Shown one piece after another: positions 41,421 through 50,090 of a stretch of 64,000 bases of DNA. A program made the position numbers and the translations under genes. This DNA is from Flavobacterium ajazii. GTDB lineage: Bacteria; Bacteroidota; Bacteroidia; Flavobacteriales; Flavobacteriaceae. Where the stretch lies: assembly GCF_010614725.1 (NCBI RefSeq), contig NZ_JAAEHL010000002.1, positions 62,001-126,000 on the forward strand, read 5' to 3'. Every line of letters begins with the position of its first letter. Position 1 is the stretch's first letter. Below the pieces are notes generated by a model, which made no database searches, was not told the origin of the DNA, and saw only the letters and a program-made list of their open reading frames with translations.

Positions 41421-43100
41421 ATGAGCAATCTGGACGATATATTAAAATCACGCCGTGATACACGACACTTTACAGCTGACGAAGTTCCTGATGAGGTAAT
41501 TGAAAAGGCTCTACAGGCTGGACATTGGGCACCTTCTGTCGGGCTGACAGATGCTACAAGATATTACATCATCAAATCGGCAGAAGTAAAAAATGCTGTT
41601 AAAAAATTGTTTTTAGATTATAATAAAAAGGCTGAAGAACTTACTGATAATCCCGAACAAAAAGAACTTTATAAATCTCTTAAACTGGAAGCAATTGAAG
41701 AAGCTCCAATTGGGCTTATAATTGCTTATGACCGCTCTGTCCTGAATCAGTTTACAATTGGTACTGTTGGAAGTAATGAGGCAGTAAAATTCAGTTCAGT
41801 TTGTGCAGCTCAAAATATCTGGCTTTCGCTAACAGAGCAAGGCTACGGAATGGGCTGGGTTTCGATTTTAAATTATTATCAGTTTAAAAAAATACTTGAT
41901 TTACCCGAAAATATTGAGCCTCTCGGTTATTTCTGCATAGGAAAACCGGCAACCAATTACGGCAATCAGCCCATGCTGCAGCAATTACACTGGAAACAAA
42001 AATCGGAAGCTCCTGATTGTACCGAAATTAAAAATGTTATTGAAAATCCTGTTTCAGATTTTGTTTTAAATCCTCAGTCTGAAATTAGAGACAAAACAAA
42101 TTTCAGCAGGCTTTTACAGGAAAAAATAGATTCCAAAACCAAACCTATTGGCGCTTTAGGGACTTTAGAAAAGCTGGCTTTTCAAATCGGAACAGTTTTT
42201 AAAACTTTAAACCCAAAAATAATTAACCCAAATATTGTCGTTTTCGCAGCCGATCACGGAATTGCAAATCACGGTGTCAGTGCTTATCCACAGGATGTGA
42301 CCAGACAAATGGTGAATAATTTTCTGGAAGGAGGCGCTGCGATTAATGTTTTTTGCAATCAGCATAATATCAAACTCTCCATTGTAAATTCCGGGGTCAA
42401 TTATGATTTTCCAACGAATGCAGAATTAATTAATGCTAAAATCGCAAAAGGAACCCAATCTTTTTTGCATGCACCGGCAATGAGCGAAATGGAATTGCAA
42501 TTGTGTTTTGAAAAAGGAAAATCAGTTGTCGAACCTATTGCTCAAAATGGCTCTAATTGTATTGGTTTTGGTGAAATGGGAATTGGAAATACTTCTACAG
42601 CTTCTGTTTTAATGAGCATCTTAACGGGTTTCCCGATTGAAGAATGTGTCGGAAAAGGAACAGGAGTTGTTGATGAAAAATTGATTCAGAAACAAAACCT
42701 GCTTAAAAAAGCAATCGAAAATTATTCGGGGCCAGACGAATTAATGTCACAGCTCGCCTACTTCGGAGGTTTTGAAATCATACAAATGGCAAGCGGAATG
42801 TTAGCTGCTTTCGAAAATAACATGCTTATTTTGGTTGATGGTTTTATTTGCAGTGTTGCCTTTTTAATTGCTTCCAAAATAAATCCTGATATTATACAAA
42901 ATGCTATTTTCTGTCATTGCTCTGCAGAAAAAGCACATCAAAAATTATTGAATTATCTACAGGCAAAACCAATTTTAAATTTAGATTTGCGCCTTGGTGA
43001 AGGAACCGGCTGCGCAGTTGCTTTTCCAATTTTAAAATCTGCTGAAGCTTTTTTAAACGAAATGGCCAGTTTTGAAAGTGCAGGAGTTAGCAGAAAATGA
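41421..43100 (+). CDS. bluB-cobT: BluB-CobT fusion: DMB synthase and nicotinate-nucleotide:DMB phosphoribosyltransferase
   Basis: A 559-residue fusion from the ATG at 41421. Residues about 1-200 are BluB, a nitroreductase-like flavoenzyme that makes 5,6-dimethylbenzimidazole from FMNH2 (RRDTRHFTADEVPDEVIEKAL, HWAPSVGLTD, YGMGWVSILNYYQFKKILDLP, GYFCIGKP). Residues about 215-559 are CobT: TKPIGALGTLEKLAFQIG, VVFAADHGIANHGVSAYP, FGEMGIGNTSTASVLMS with the conserved catalytic-site Glu region, and LGEGTGCAVAFPIL. The fusion makes the lower ligand and activates it to alpha-ribazole phosphate in one protein. A TTG at 41415 would add two residues. Confidence 0.95.
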   Translation: MSNLDDILKSRRDTRHFTADEVPDEVIEKALQAGHWAPSVGLTDATRYYIIKSAEVKNAVKKLFLDYNKKAEELTDNPEQKELYKSLKLEAIEEAPIGLIIAYDRSVLNQFTIGTVGSNEAVKFSSVCAAQNIWLSLTEQGYGMGWVSILNYYQFKKILDLPENIEPLGYFCIGKPATNYGNQPMLQQLHWKQKSEAPDCTEIKNVIENPVSDFVLNPQSEIRDKTNFSRLLQEKIDSKTKPIGALGTLEKLAFQIGTVFKTLNPKIINPNIVVFAADHGIANHGVSAYPQDVTRQMVNNFLEGGAAINVFCNQHNIKLSIVNSGVNYDFPTNAELINAKIAKGTQSFLHAPAMSEMELQLCFEKGKSVVEPIAQNGSNCIGFGEMGIGNTSTASVLMSILTGFPIEECVGKGTGVVDEKLIQKQNLLKKAIENYSGPDELMSQLAYFGGFEIIQMASGMLAAFENNMLILVDGFICSVAFLIASKINPDIIQNAIFCHCSAEKAHQKLLNYLQAKPILNLDLRLGEGTGCAVAFPILKSAEAFLNEMASFESAGVSRK

Positions 43101-43154
43101 AGAAATTGCAATGTCAATATCAATTGCAAATTTCAATTTAAAAATATTCTATAA

Positions 43155-43940
43155 ATGAAAAAAGAACTCCATATATTTTTTACCTGTTTGATGTTTTACA
43201 CCCGGATCCCCTGTCCGAAAAACATTAGTCACGATCCTGAATATTTAAACAAAGCTACTCGCTACTTCCCCTTAATTGGCTGGATTGTGGGGAGTATTTC
43301 ATTTTTTGCCTTCTATATTTCTTATCTTTTTCTATCTACAGAAACGGCTGTGATTTTAGGAATCATCGCTTCCATATTAACAACAGGAGCTTTTCACGAA
43401 GATGGTTTTGCTGATGTATGCGACGGTTTTGGCGGAGGCTGGACCAAAGAAAAAATCCTGATGATTATGAAAGACAGTGCGATTGGAGCTTATGGTGCGA
43501 TTGGACTGGTTTTGTTGTTTTTATTGAAATTCAAATTACTTTCAGAATCTATTTTGCTTTTTTCTAATCACAATTATTTGATTTCTCTATTGTTTATTTC
43601 TGCCCATTCTGTAAGTCGTTTGGCGGCAATTTCTATTATTTTTACTCATGACTATTCTCGCGATGATGCTTCGAGTAAAAGCAAACCTATTGCAAAAAAC
43701 TATGGCTGGAAAGAAGTTTTCGGTTCTTTTTTCTTCGGGCTGCTTCCATTATTGGCACTCTCCTATTTTCAATATGAAATCCTTTTAGTTCTAATTCCGG
43801 TTTTCATAACCCGCTATTTTCTGGCTCGTTATTTTCAAAAATGGATTGACGGTTATACCGGAGATTGCCTTGGCGCAACACAGCAGGTATGCGAAGTTAT
43901 TTATTATTTAAGTCTTCTTTTTTTATGGAAATTTATTTAG
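43155..43940 (+). CDS. cobS: Adenosylcobinamide-GDP ribazoletransferase (cobalamin synthase)
   Basis: A 261-residue membrane enzyme with about six TM helices. The motif FHEDGFADVCDGFGGGWTKEKILMIMKDSAIGAYG, with its Asp residues, is diagnostic. The end has DGYTGDCLGATQQVCEVIYYLSLL. It joins AdoCbi-GDP and alpha-ribazole (phosphate) to form adenosylcobalamin (phosphate) in the inner membrane. The N-terminus (FTCLMFYTRIPCP) is usual. The 3' end overlaps cobC by 16 bases in another frame. Confidence 0.95.
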   Translation: MKKELHIFFTCLMFYTRIPCPKNISHDPEYLNKATRYFPLIGWIVGSISFFAFYISYLFLSTETAVILGIIASILTTGAFHEDGFADVCDGFGGGWTKEKILMIMKDSAIGAYGAIGLVLLFLLKFKLLSESILLFSNHNYLISLLFISAHSVSRLAAISIIFTHDYSRDDASSKSKPIAKNYGWKEVFGSFFFGLLPLLALSYFQYEILLVLIPVFITRYFLARYFQKWIDGYTGDCLGATQQVCEVIYYLSLLFLWKFI

Positions 43941-44461
43941 TCCGTCATACCGAAACGATCTGTGAAAAAGGAATTTGCTACGGACAATCTGATGTAGATT
44001 TAGCATTACCTTTTGAGACAATTTTTAAAAACATCCTTTCGCATTTACCCTCAGAAGCAATAATTTTTTCCAGTCCTCTGAAGAGGTGTGTTACTTTGGC
44101 AAAATACATTCAGAACAATATAAAAACCATTTCTTACCAGGAAGATAAACGCCTGATGGAAATGAATTTTGGTGATTGGGAAATGAAAAACTGGGATACT
44201 ATTCCGCAGGAACAGCTTAATCCGTGGATGCAAGATTTTGTCAATATTAAAGTTTCAAATGGAGAATCTTTTATTGAATTACATGAAAGGACTGGTCATT
44301 TCTTATCCGAAAAAAAATCAAAAAAAATAAATTATCCTGTTATTATAGTAGCTCATGCAGGTATTATCAGGAGCTTTTTATGCCATCACTCTTCACTGCC
44401 GTTAAAAGATGCGTTTCAAAATAAAGTAGATTTTGGGGAGGTCATCAGAATAGATTTTTGA
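43925..44461 (+). CDS. cobC: Alpha-ribazole phosphatase (histidine phosphatase family)
   Basis: A 178-residue protein from the ATG at 43925 (MEIYLVRHTET). LVRHTE has the phosphate-accepting His. FSSPLKRCVTLAKYIQ, LMEMNFGDWEMKNWDTIP with the acid residue, and VIIVAHAGIIRSFL with the second His complete the active site. It removes the 5'-phosphate of alpha-ribazole phosphate or of cobalamin phosphate. The 16-base overlap with cobS implies coupled translation. The upstream in-frame ATG at 43865 would put the start deep inside cobS and add residues before the core. Confidence 0.92.
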   Translation: MEIYLVRHTETICEKGICYGQSDVDLALPFETIFKNILSHLPSEAIIFSSPLKRCVTLAKYIQNNIKTISYQEDKRLMEMNFGDWEMKNWDTIPQEQLNPWMQDFVNIKVSNGESFIELHERTGHFLSEKKSKKINYPVIIVAHAGIIRSFLCHHSSLPLKDAFQNKVDFGEVIRIDF

Positions 44462-44500
44462 CATTATTTGTTTAGAATTTTTATTGAAAAGTAGAACAAA

Positions 44501-44533
44501 TTTGAATTTTACATATTTTTAACATTATCTTTG
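44501..44533 (+). promoter_or_regulatory. Bacteroidota promoter of the riboswitch-btuB-btuG operon
   Basis: TTTG at 44501-44504, a 21-base spacer, and TATCTTTG at 44526-44533 fit the TTTG-N19..21-TAnnTTTG consensus. The riboswitch begins about 10 bases downstream. Confidence 0.75.
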
Positions 44534-44541
44534 CACCCGAT

Positions 44542-44745
44542 TAAGGTTGTGTTTTAATTACAAAAAACACATTAAAAGGGAATCAAGTTATTGATTTTAA
44601 ATTATTTAAAACAAAAAATCTTGAGCTGTACCCGCAACTGTAAGCTTAGTTCTGTCAAAAGAATGCTTGTTGTTATCTACAAAACCACTGTCATTTATTG
44701 ATGGGAAGGTAAACAACAAGACGCAAGCCAGGAGACCTGCCTTAT
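44542..44745 (+). ncRNA. Cobalamin riboswitch
   Basis: The conserved B12 box GCCAGGAGACCTGCC is at 44727-44741, preceded by the GATGGGAAGG-like L5 element (44700-44709), with GAGCTGTACCCGCAACTGTAA at the core (about 44623-44643) and AAGGTTGTGTTTTA as the P2/P1 5' side. It precedes btuB by about 40 bases. When adenosylcobalamin binds, translation of the downstream operon should drop. A weak stem (ACTCTC with GAGTGT) just before the start codon may belong to the expression platform. Confidence 0.95.
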
Positions 44746-44785
44746 TAACAAATATCGAACTCTCGGGAAAAAGAGTGTAGAAATT

Positions 44786-46639
44786 ATGACTTTAAAAATA
44801 CGTTTTGCTTTTTGTTTGCTGCTTTTGTGCCAGATTATTTCGGCACAGAACGATTCTATTATGAAACTGAAAGAAGTTGTTGTTTCAGACAATAACCTCA
44901 ACAAATACTCCAATTCTCAGTCAGTTTTAAAACTTGGTGACTCGATCATCAATAAAAATGAAGCATTGCTGACCGACCTGCTAAACTTCAACTCTACACT
45001 TTATTTTAAAGAATACGGTCGCGGAATGCTTTCTACGGTTTCTTTTAGAGGAACGACTTCATCTCAGACTGCTGTAATCTGGAATGGGATTAACATCAAT
45101 TCGCAAATGAACGGCAGCACCGATTTTAATACAATTTCAGGCTCTGATTATAATTCCGTAAGTGTGAAAGCCGGAGGTGGAAGCGTAATTTATGGAAGTG
45201 GTGCAATTGGCGGAACAGTACATTTAAACAACGATTTGGACTTTTATAATCGCTTTGAGAATAATTTAAAACTCGATTACGGAAGTTTCAATACAATTGG
45301 AGTTAATTATAAAACTAATATTTCCAACAAAAAATGGAGTGCTCAGATTGGTTTTTCTAACAACAGTTCTACAAACGATTATAAATATGTGAAAAAATAC
45401 ACCTGGAAAGGTGAACAACGCTGGAACCGAAATGGAGAATACAATATTTTTACAATGAGTGCTAATTTAGGCTATAAACTAAACACCAAAAACACTCTAA
45501 AACTATACAGTCAAACATCAAACACAGACAGAAATACTTCTTTAATCACAGAAACTGAAACGCCAAGTAAATACATCAACGGTTTTAACAGGAACTTATT
45601 AGAATACGATGGTAATTTTGGCAGATTCACTGCAAATTTTAAAACAGCGTATATTTTTGAAAATTACCAATACTACGCTGACAACGCTACCAATAACTAT
45701 ACCTACGGAAAAACGGAAAGCTTAATTACAAAAGCTGATTTTGGTTATACTTTGTTTAAGTCAACCCAAATAAACGGGATTTTAGATTACAACAAAACCA
45801 CAGGAACCGGAAGTGGTTTTGGAACCAATACCCGCGAAATCAGTTCGGCTTCTTTATTGGTAAAACAGGATATTTCTGCAAACTGGAAAAATGAATTTGG
45901 AGTTCGAAAAGAATTTACAGACAATTACAAATCTCCTATTTTATTTTCTTTAGGTTCTTCTCATCAGTTTGGCAAATTGTACAATTTGAAATTGAATGTA
46001 TCCCGCAATTTCAGAATCCCGACCTTTAATGATTTATATTGGGAAACAGGTGGAAACCGTGATTTAAAACCTGAGAGTTCCTATCAGGCAGAAGTCGGAA
46101 ACGTATTTACATTTAGCAACATTACGCTAACCCAGACTTTCTATTACATCAAAATAAAAGATTTATTGCAGTGGGTTCCTGGCAAAAATGGTATCTGGAC
46201 TCCACAAAACACTGATAAGGTAAACAGTTACGGAGCAGAAACTTTACTTGGCTGGAGAAAACAATTTGGTAAAAATATTTTTGCAGTTAATGCAACTTAC
46301 GCACATACCATTTCTGAAAATATTGACACAAAAAAACAACTCTTTTTTGTTCCTTTTGATAAAGCTACAGCTTCTGTTTCTTATTCCAGAAATAAAATTT
46401 CAACCTATTATCAATTTTTACATAACGGATTTGTCTACACCCGAGCAGACAATGATCCGGATGAAATCATAAAAGATTATATGATATCCAATATTGGAGC
46501 CGATTATGATTTTAAATTTTTAGATTCTTTCAAATTGGGTTTTCAGGTACTGAATTTATTCAACGAAGCTTACGAAAGTCTCGAAAACAGACCTATGCCG
46601 GGTCGTAATTTTAATATGTATTTAATCTTAAAATTTTAA
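44786..46639 (+). CDS. btuB: TonB-dependent cobalamin receptor BtuB
   Basis: A 617-residue outer membrane receptor. It has signal peptide FAFCLLLLCQIISAQ, the plug domain at about 25-145 (MKLKEVVVSDNNLNKYSNSQ as TonB-box region, STVSFRGTTSSQTAVIWNGI, GAIGGTVHLNN), and then a 22-strand barrel ending NMYLILKF with the terminal aromatic. It imports corrinoids across the outer membrane using TonB energy. The cobalamin riboswitch in its leader fixes the substrate class well. It is followed 4 bases later by a BtuG-like lipoprotein gene. Confidence 0.95.
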   Translation: MTLKIRFAFCLLLLCQIISAQNDSIMKLKEVVVSDNNLNKYSNSQSVLKLGDSIINKNEALLTDLLNFNSTLYFKEYGRGMLSTVSFRGTTSSQTAVIWNGININSQMNGSTDFNTISGSDYNSVSVKAGGGSVIYGSGAIGGTVHLNNDLDFYNRFENNLKLDYGSFNTIGVNYKTNISNKKWSAQIGFSNNSSTNDYKYVKKYTWKGEQRWNRNGEYNIFTMSANLGYKLNTKNTLKLYSQTSNTDRNTSLITETETPSKYINGFNRNLLEYDGNFGRFTANFKTAYIFENYQYYADNATNNYTYGKTESLITKADFGYTLFKSTQINGILDYNKTTGTGSGFGTNTREISSASLLVKQDISANWKNEFGVRKEFTDNYKSPILFSLGSSHQFGKLYNLKLNVSRNFRIPTFNDLYWETGGNRDLKPESSYQAEVGNVFTFSNITLTQTFYYIKIKDLLQWVPGKNGIWTPQNTDKVNSYGAETLLGWRKQFGKNIFAVNATYAHTISENIDTKKQLFFVPFDKATASVSYSRNKISTYYQFLHNGFVYTRADNDPDEIIKDYMISNIGADYDFKFLDSFKLGFQVLNLFNEAYESLENRPMPGRNFNMYLILKF

Positions 46640-46643
46640 TATA

Positions 46644-47687
46644 ATGAAGTTTAGCAAATTATTTTTAATAGCACTTAGTGCCTCTATATTCGTTTCGTGT
46701 TCAAGCGATGATGAAGATTCAAACGAACCACAAGGAGTTTATGATAACGGAGTTTTCATTTTAAATGAAGGAAGTTCAGATCAGGGAACTGTTTCTTTTT
46801 TAAGCGAAGATTTTAGCGTTTTCACCAAAGATGTTTACACTGCCGCTAATGGTGATGACTTGCTTGGAAAATATGCGCAGAATATTTTCTTTTATGGGGA
46901 TAATGCTTATATCATTGCCGGAGGTTCAGACGTAATTAACGTAGTTAACAGATATACTTTCAAATTAGTTGATAAAATATCAACAGGTCTTAAAACTCCA
47001 AGATACGGTGTCGTAAAAGACGGAAAAGCATATGTAACCAATGCAAACACCTATTCATACATAAATCCTGCAACTGGTAATACGGACGATTATGTTGCCA
47101 TTATTAATTTAAAGACCAATAAGTATGAGTCTAAAATTGATTTGAATGCAACTGCCAATCGTTTAGTTGAAGAAAATGGAAAACTATACATTACTGAGCC
47201 TTATGACAATACTAAACTATTGGTAGTAAATATTGCTACTAAAAAACTGGAAACATCAATAGAAATTGGGTCATATGCTGATTCTATAGAGGAAGAAGAT
47301 GGTGTTTTGTATATTTTAAGAGCCCCTTATGGAGACAGAAGTGAAATTGTAAAAGTAAAATTATCTAATAAATCAATTTCTAAAATTACTTTTCCTGAAA
47401 CTTTAGACAGAGCTGGTTATATGGATATTGAAGATAACAAAATTTATTACACATCAGGAAGTTCAGTTTATGTAATCAATACCAATGCAACAGCAGCTTC
47501 AACTACACCAATCGTAACCTCTCCTGCCAGTAATGTATATGGATTTGCTGTAAATGACAACCGTATTTACATCGCTGACGGAGTTTACACACAAGATGGT
47601 GCAGCTTATATTTATGATTTAAGCGGAAATTTACTAAAAGAAGTAACCTCAGGTGTGGGAACAAACGGTTTTTACTTTAATGATTAA
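46644..47687 (+). CDS. btuG: BtuG-like surface beta-propeller lipoprotein
   Basis: A 347-residue lipoprotein. The lipobox is IFVSC, followed by an acidic SSDDEDSNE, a form typical of the lipoprotein export signal to the Bacteroidota cell surface. Residues about 30-345 are YncE/DUF5074-type propeller blades (GVFILNEGSSDQGTVSFL, NVVNRYTFKLVDKI, KAYVTNANTYSY, KLYITEPYDNTKLLVVNI). In Bacteroides, BtuG is a propeller that caps BtuB and binds cobalamin very tightly. The same gene order and the shared riboswitch make this the Flavobacterium-type counterpart; orthology needs a structure check. Confidence 0.85.
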   Translation: MKFSKLFLIALSASIFVSCSSDDEDSNEPQGVYDNGVFILNEGSSDQGTVSFLSEDFSVFTKDVYTAANGDDLLGKYAQNIFFYGDNAYIIAGGSDVINVVNRYTFKLVDKISTGLKTPRYGVVKDGKAYVTNANTYSYINPATGNTDDYVAIINLKTNKYESKIDLNATANRLVEENGKLYITEPYDNTKLLVVNIATKKLETSIEIGSYADSIEEEDGVLYILRAPYGDRSEIVKVKLSNKSISKITFPETLDRAGYMDIEDNKIYYTSGSSVYVINTNATAASTTPIVTSPASNVYGFAVNDNRIYIADGVYTQDGAAYIYDLSGNLLKEVTSGVGTNGFYFND

Positions 47688-48093
47688 AAAATAATTATCA
47701 ATTAGTTAATTTTGTTTTTTTTAAATTGTTTTTTGGAAAAAAGGCTTTCATCAACTGAAAGCCTTTTTTGTATTTCTCAGGTAAATTTTAATGAATATTT
47801 TTTTACAAGCTATATTTTTTTTCAGTACATTAGCCTCACACTTAGTATTGATTATCAATTAATTACATTTTAAAAATTAAACCCAACTTGATTTTCAAGA
47901 GATAATTTAACAAATAACCGTTATTACTCCTTTTTGTTCTTTTTATGATGCCCTACTGATGAATGCTCAAATGCCGACACTCAAACGGCAGATAATTTAG
48001 AATAATCATAATTCCGGATACAAGCAGATCATTTTTGATGATGAATTATTTATTTCAATTACAATTCCGATTTTAATTTAATTCTTTGTTTAT
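47688..48093. other. Gene-free interval with terminator
   Basis: Apart from the terminator at 47737-47769 no gene or RNA was recognised in these 406 bases. The sequence is AT-rich. The promoter of the broken DASS gene is presumably in the last 100 bases, where TAATTCTTTG near 48081 is a poor match to the -7 element. Confidence 0.55.
47737..47769 (+). terminator. Terminator of the btuB-btuG operon
   Basis: A perfect 14-bp stem (AAAAAAGGCTTTCA with TGAAAGCCTTTTTT) around a 5-base loop, about 50 bases after the btuG stop. Confidence 0.9.
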
Positions 48094-49524
48094 ATGAAAG
48101 AAATAAAAATTACTCAAACCCTGATTACTTTTGCAATAGGAATCGTAATTTGGCTAATTCCCGCTCCCAATGGTCTTACAGCCGAAGCCTGGCATTTATT
48201 TGCCATTTTTGTTGCTACTATTTTAGGCATTATTTTGAAAGCGGCTCCTATGGGAACCATGTGTATGATTGCAGTTGCCTTAACCGCTTTTTCACAAGTT
48301 TTGGCTCCAGGCGATCCCGGAAAATCAATCACACTGGCTTTAAAAGGTTTTGGGGATAAAGTAATCTGGCTTATCGGAATTTCATTTTTCATTGCAAGAG
48401 GATTTATTAAAACAGGTTTAGGAAACAGAATCGCTTTTTTATTTGTTAGGTTCTTCGGCAAAAGTTCCCTTTGATTAGCTTACGGATTAGGATTGGCTGA
48501 CTTAGTTTTGGCACCTGCCGTTCCCAGCAATACAGCCCGGGGCGGCGGAATTGTTTACCCAATTATGAAATCAATGTCTATGAGTTTTGGTTCGATGCCT
48601 GAACAGCCTGAAACGCATCGAAAACTAGGAGCCTATCTTACTCTGAATTGTTATAATACCAATTTAATTGCATCTTTAATGTTTCTGACAGGTACGGCAA
48701 GTAACCCAATGTGCCAAAAATTTGCGCTTAACTTAGGAATCAAAATCAGTTGGATTTCCTGGGCAATAGCTGCGATTGTTCCCGGTTTAGTTGCTTTTTT
48801 TGTAATTCCGTTTGTATTGTATAAAATTTATCCTCCAGAACTCAAAAAGACCGGAGATGCACCACAATTTGCTGCTCAGAAATTAAAAGAAATGGGCGCA
48901 ATATCCCGCAACGAATGGATGATGCTGCTAACCTTCTTTATTTTGTTGTTTCTCTGGATGACAGGTGATTTATTTTCAATCGACGCTACTTCAACGGCTT
49001 TTATTGGTTTAGTCATTTTGCTTTTAACTTCGGTTTTAACCTGGGATGACGTAAAAGCCGAAAAAGGTGCCTGGGACACCATCGTCTGGTTCTCTGTTTT
49101 GGTAATGATGGCAAGCTCACTCAACGAATTAGGATTTATTGGCTGGTTTAGTGATTTGATAAAAAATCAGATTGGAGGTTTAAGCTGGCAAATAGCTTTT
49201 CCTATCATTATACTGGTATACTTTTTCAGCCACTATCTTTTTGCAAGCGCAACTGCACATGTAGCCGCCATGTATGCAGCTTTATTGGGAGTTGGAATCT
49301 CTATTGGAATTCCTGGTTTACTTCTCGCTTTTATGCTTGGTTTTGTAGGATCTCTTTATGGAACTTTAACCCATTACGGACACGGACCCGCACCAGTTTT
49401 CTTCGGAAGTGGTTATGTCGACCTGAAAAGCTGGTGGATCAAAGGATTAATAACCGGATTGGTTATGCTCTTTATCTATATGGTAATTGGCGGATTATGG
49501 CTCCGTTTAATTGGTTATTTTTAA
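48094..49524 (+). pseudogene. DASS-family anion:Na+ symporter interrupted by an in-frame TGA
   Basis: Two ORFs (48094-48474 and 48493-49524) are in the same frame, separated only by TGA at 48472-48474 and five sense codons. Across the stop the protein reads FGKSSL*LAYGLGLADLVLAP. In the DASS (SLC13/CitT) family this position is normally Gly (SxLGLAYGLxxAD), so GGA to TGA by one base change explains the lesion. The rest is intact: about 12 TM helices, the SNT motif in VPSNTARGGG, and a second half ending GLWLRLIGYF. The intact gene would carry dicarboxylates or similar anions (476 codons). It may be non-functional in this strain, or the base may be a sequencing error. Confidence 0.9.
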
Positions 49525-49829
49525 ATCCTGATTCCTGGTGGAAGCAATTCTTTGTATTTTGGATTTTTTTTGAAAAAAACAGCAATTTTTGGATGAATTG
49601 GAACAACTCTTAATTTTTTCTCTGTACTCAGTTCCATTATATTTTTCAGCAAAGAGTCAATCACTGGCTGATTTTCAAAATTTTCAGGCGTATTAATTTT
49701 GGTTAAAAAAATCTTTTTCTCCTGAAATGAATACTCAACACTTAATAAGCCCTCAGGGATTGTGGCTTCAAATTGTCTTGCAAAAGTATTGTCTTTAATT
49801 TCCATTACGGTAGGCTCCATATTTATCAT
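49521..49829 (-). CDS. Small GNAT-like N-acetyltransferase (YjdJ type)
   Basis: About 102 residues; ATG codons at 49829, 49820 and 49805 are all possible. The family pattern is NTFARQFEATIPEGLLSVEYSFQEKKIFLTKINTP, then FENQPVIDSLLKNIMELSTEKKLRVVPIHPKIAVFFKKNPKY. It corresponds to the short GNAT version in which LRVVPxxP is the acetyl-CoA-contacting segment. The natural substrate is unknown. The stop overlaps the end of the convergent DASS gene by four bases. Confidence 0.85.
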   Translation of the reverse strand: MINMEPTVMEIKDNTFARQFEATIPEGLLSVEYSFQEKKIFLTKINTPENFENQPVIDSLLKNIMELSTEKKLRVVPIHPKIAVFFKKNPKYKELLPPGIRI

Positions 49830-50090
49830 GTTTTTGGGGTGAATAAAAAATATTAGAAAATGAACGTGAAATTAATATCCGATAAAATCTTTTAATAAGT
49901 TCTTTACCTTCAAAGAATTCGGATTGCAAAGATAATCATTTGATTTTCAATAAAAGACATTTTATTGAAAGATGTAGAATGATTTTAAATAATAATGTTT
50001 ATTAATTTTATTATAATTAAGCTTAAGAATTGCCATGTATATTAGTAAAAAAGGTAAATTTAGCTTCAACTTAAAATCACTCTCTGAAAA

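Noticed and set aside
44462..44785. Small ORF on the minus strand over the riboswitch region (44695-44913)
   Set aside because: It is antisense to the B12 box and to the start of btuB and shows no coding features.
48472..48474. Recoded TGA (selenocysteine or read-through) in the DASS gene
   Set aside because: The family has Gly at this place, no SECIS-like hairpin follows, and no selenoprotein genes are seen. A point mutation or base error is simpler.
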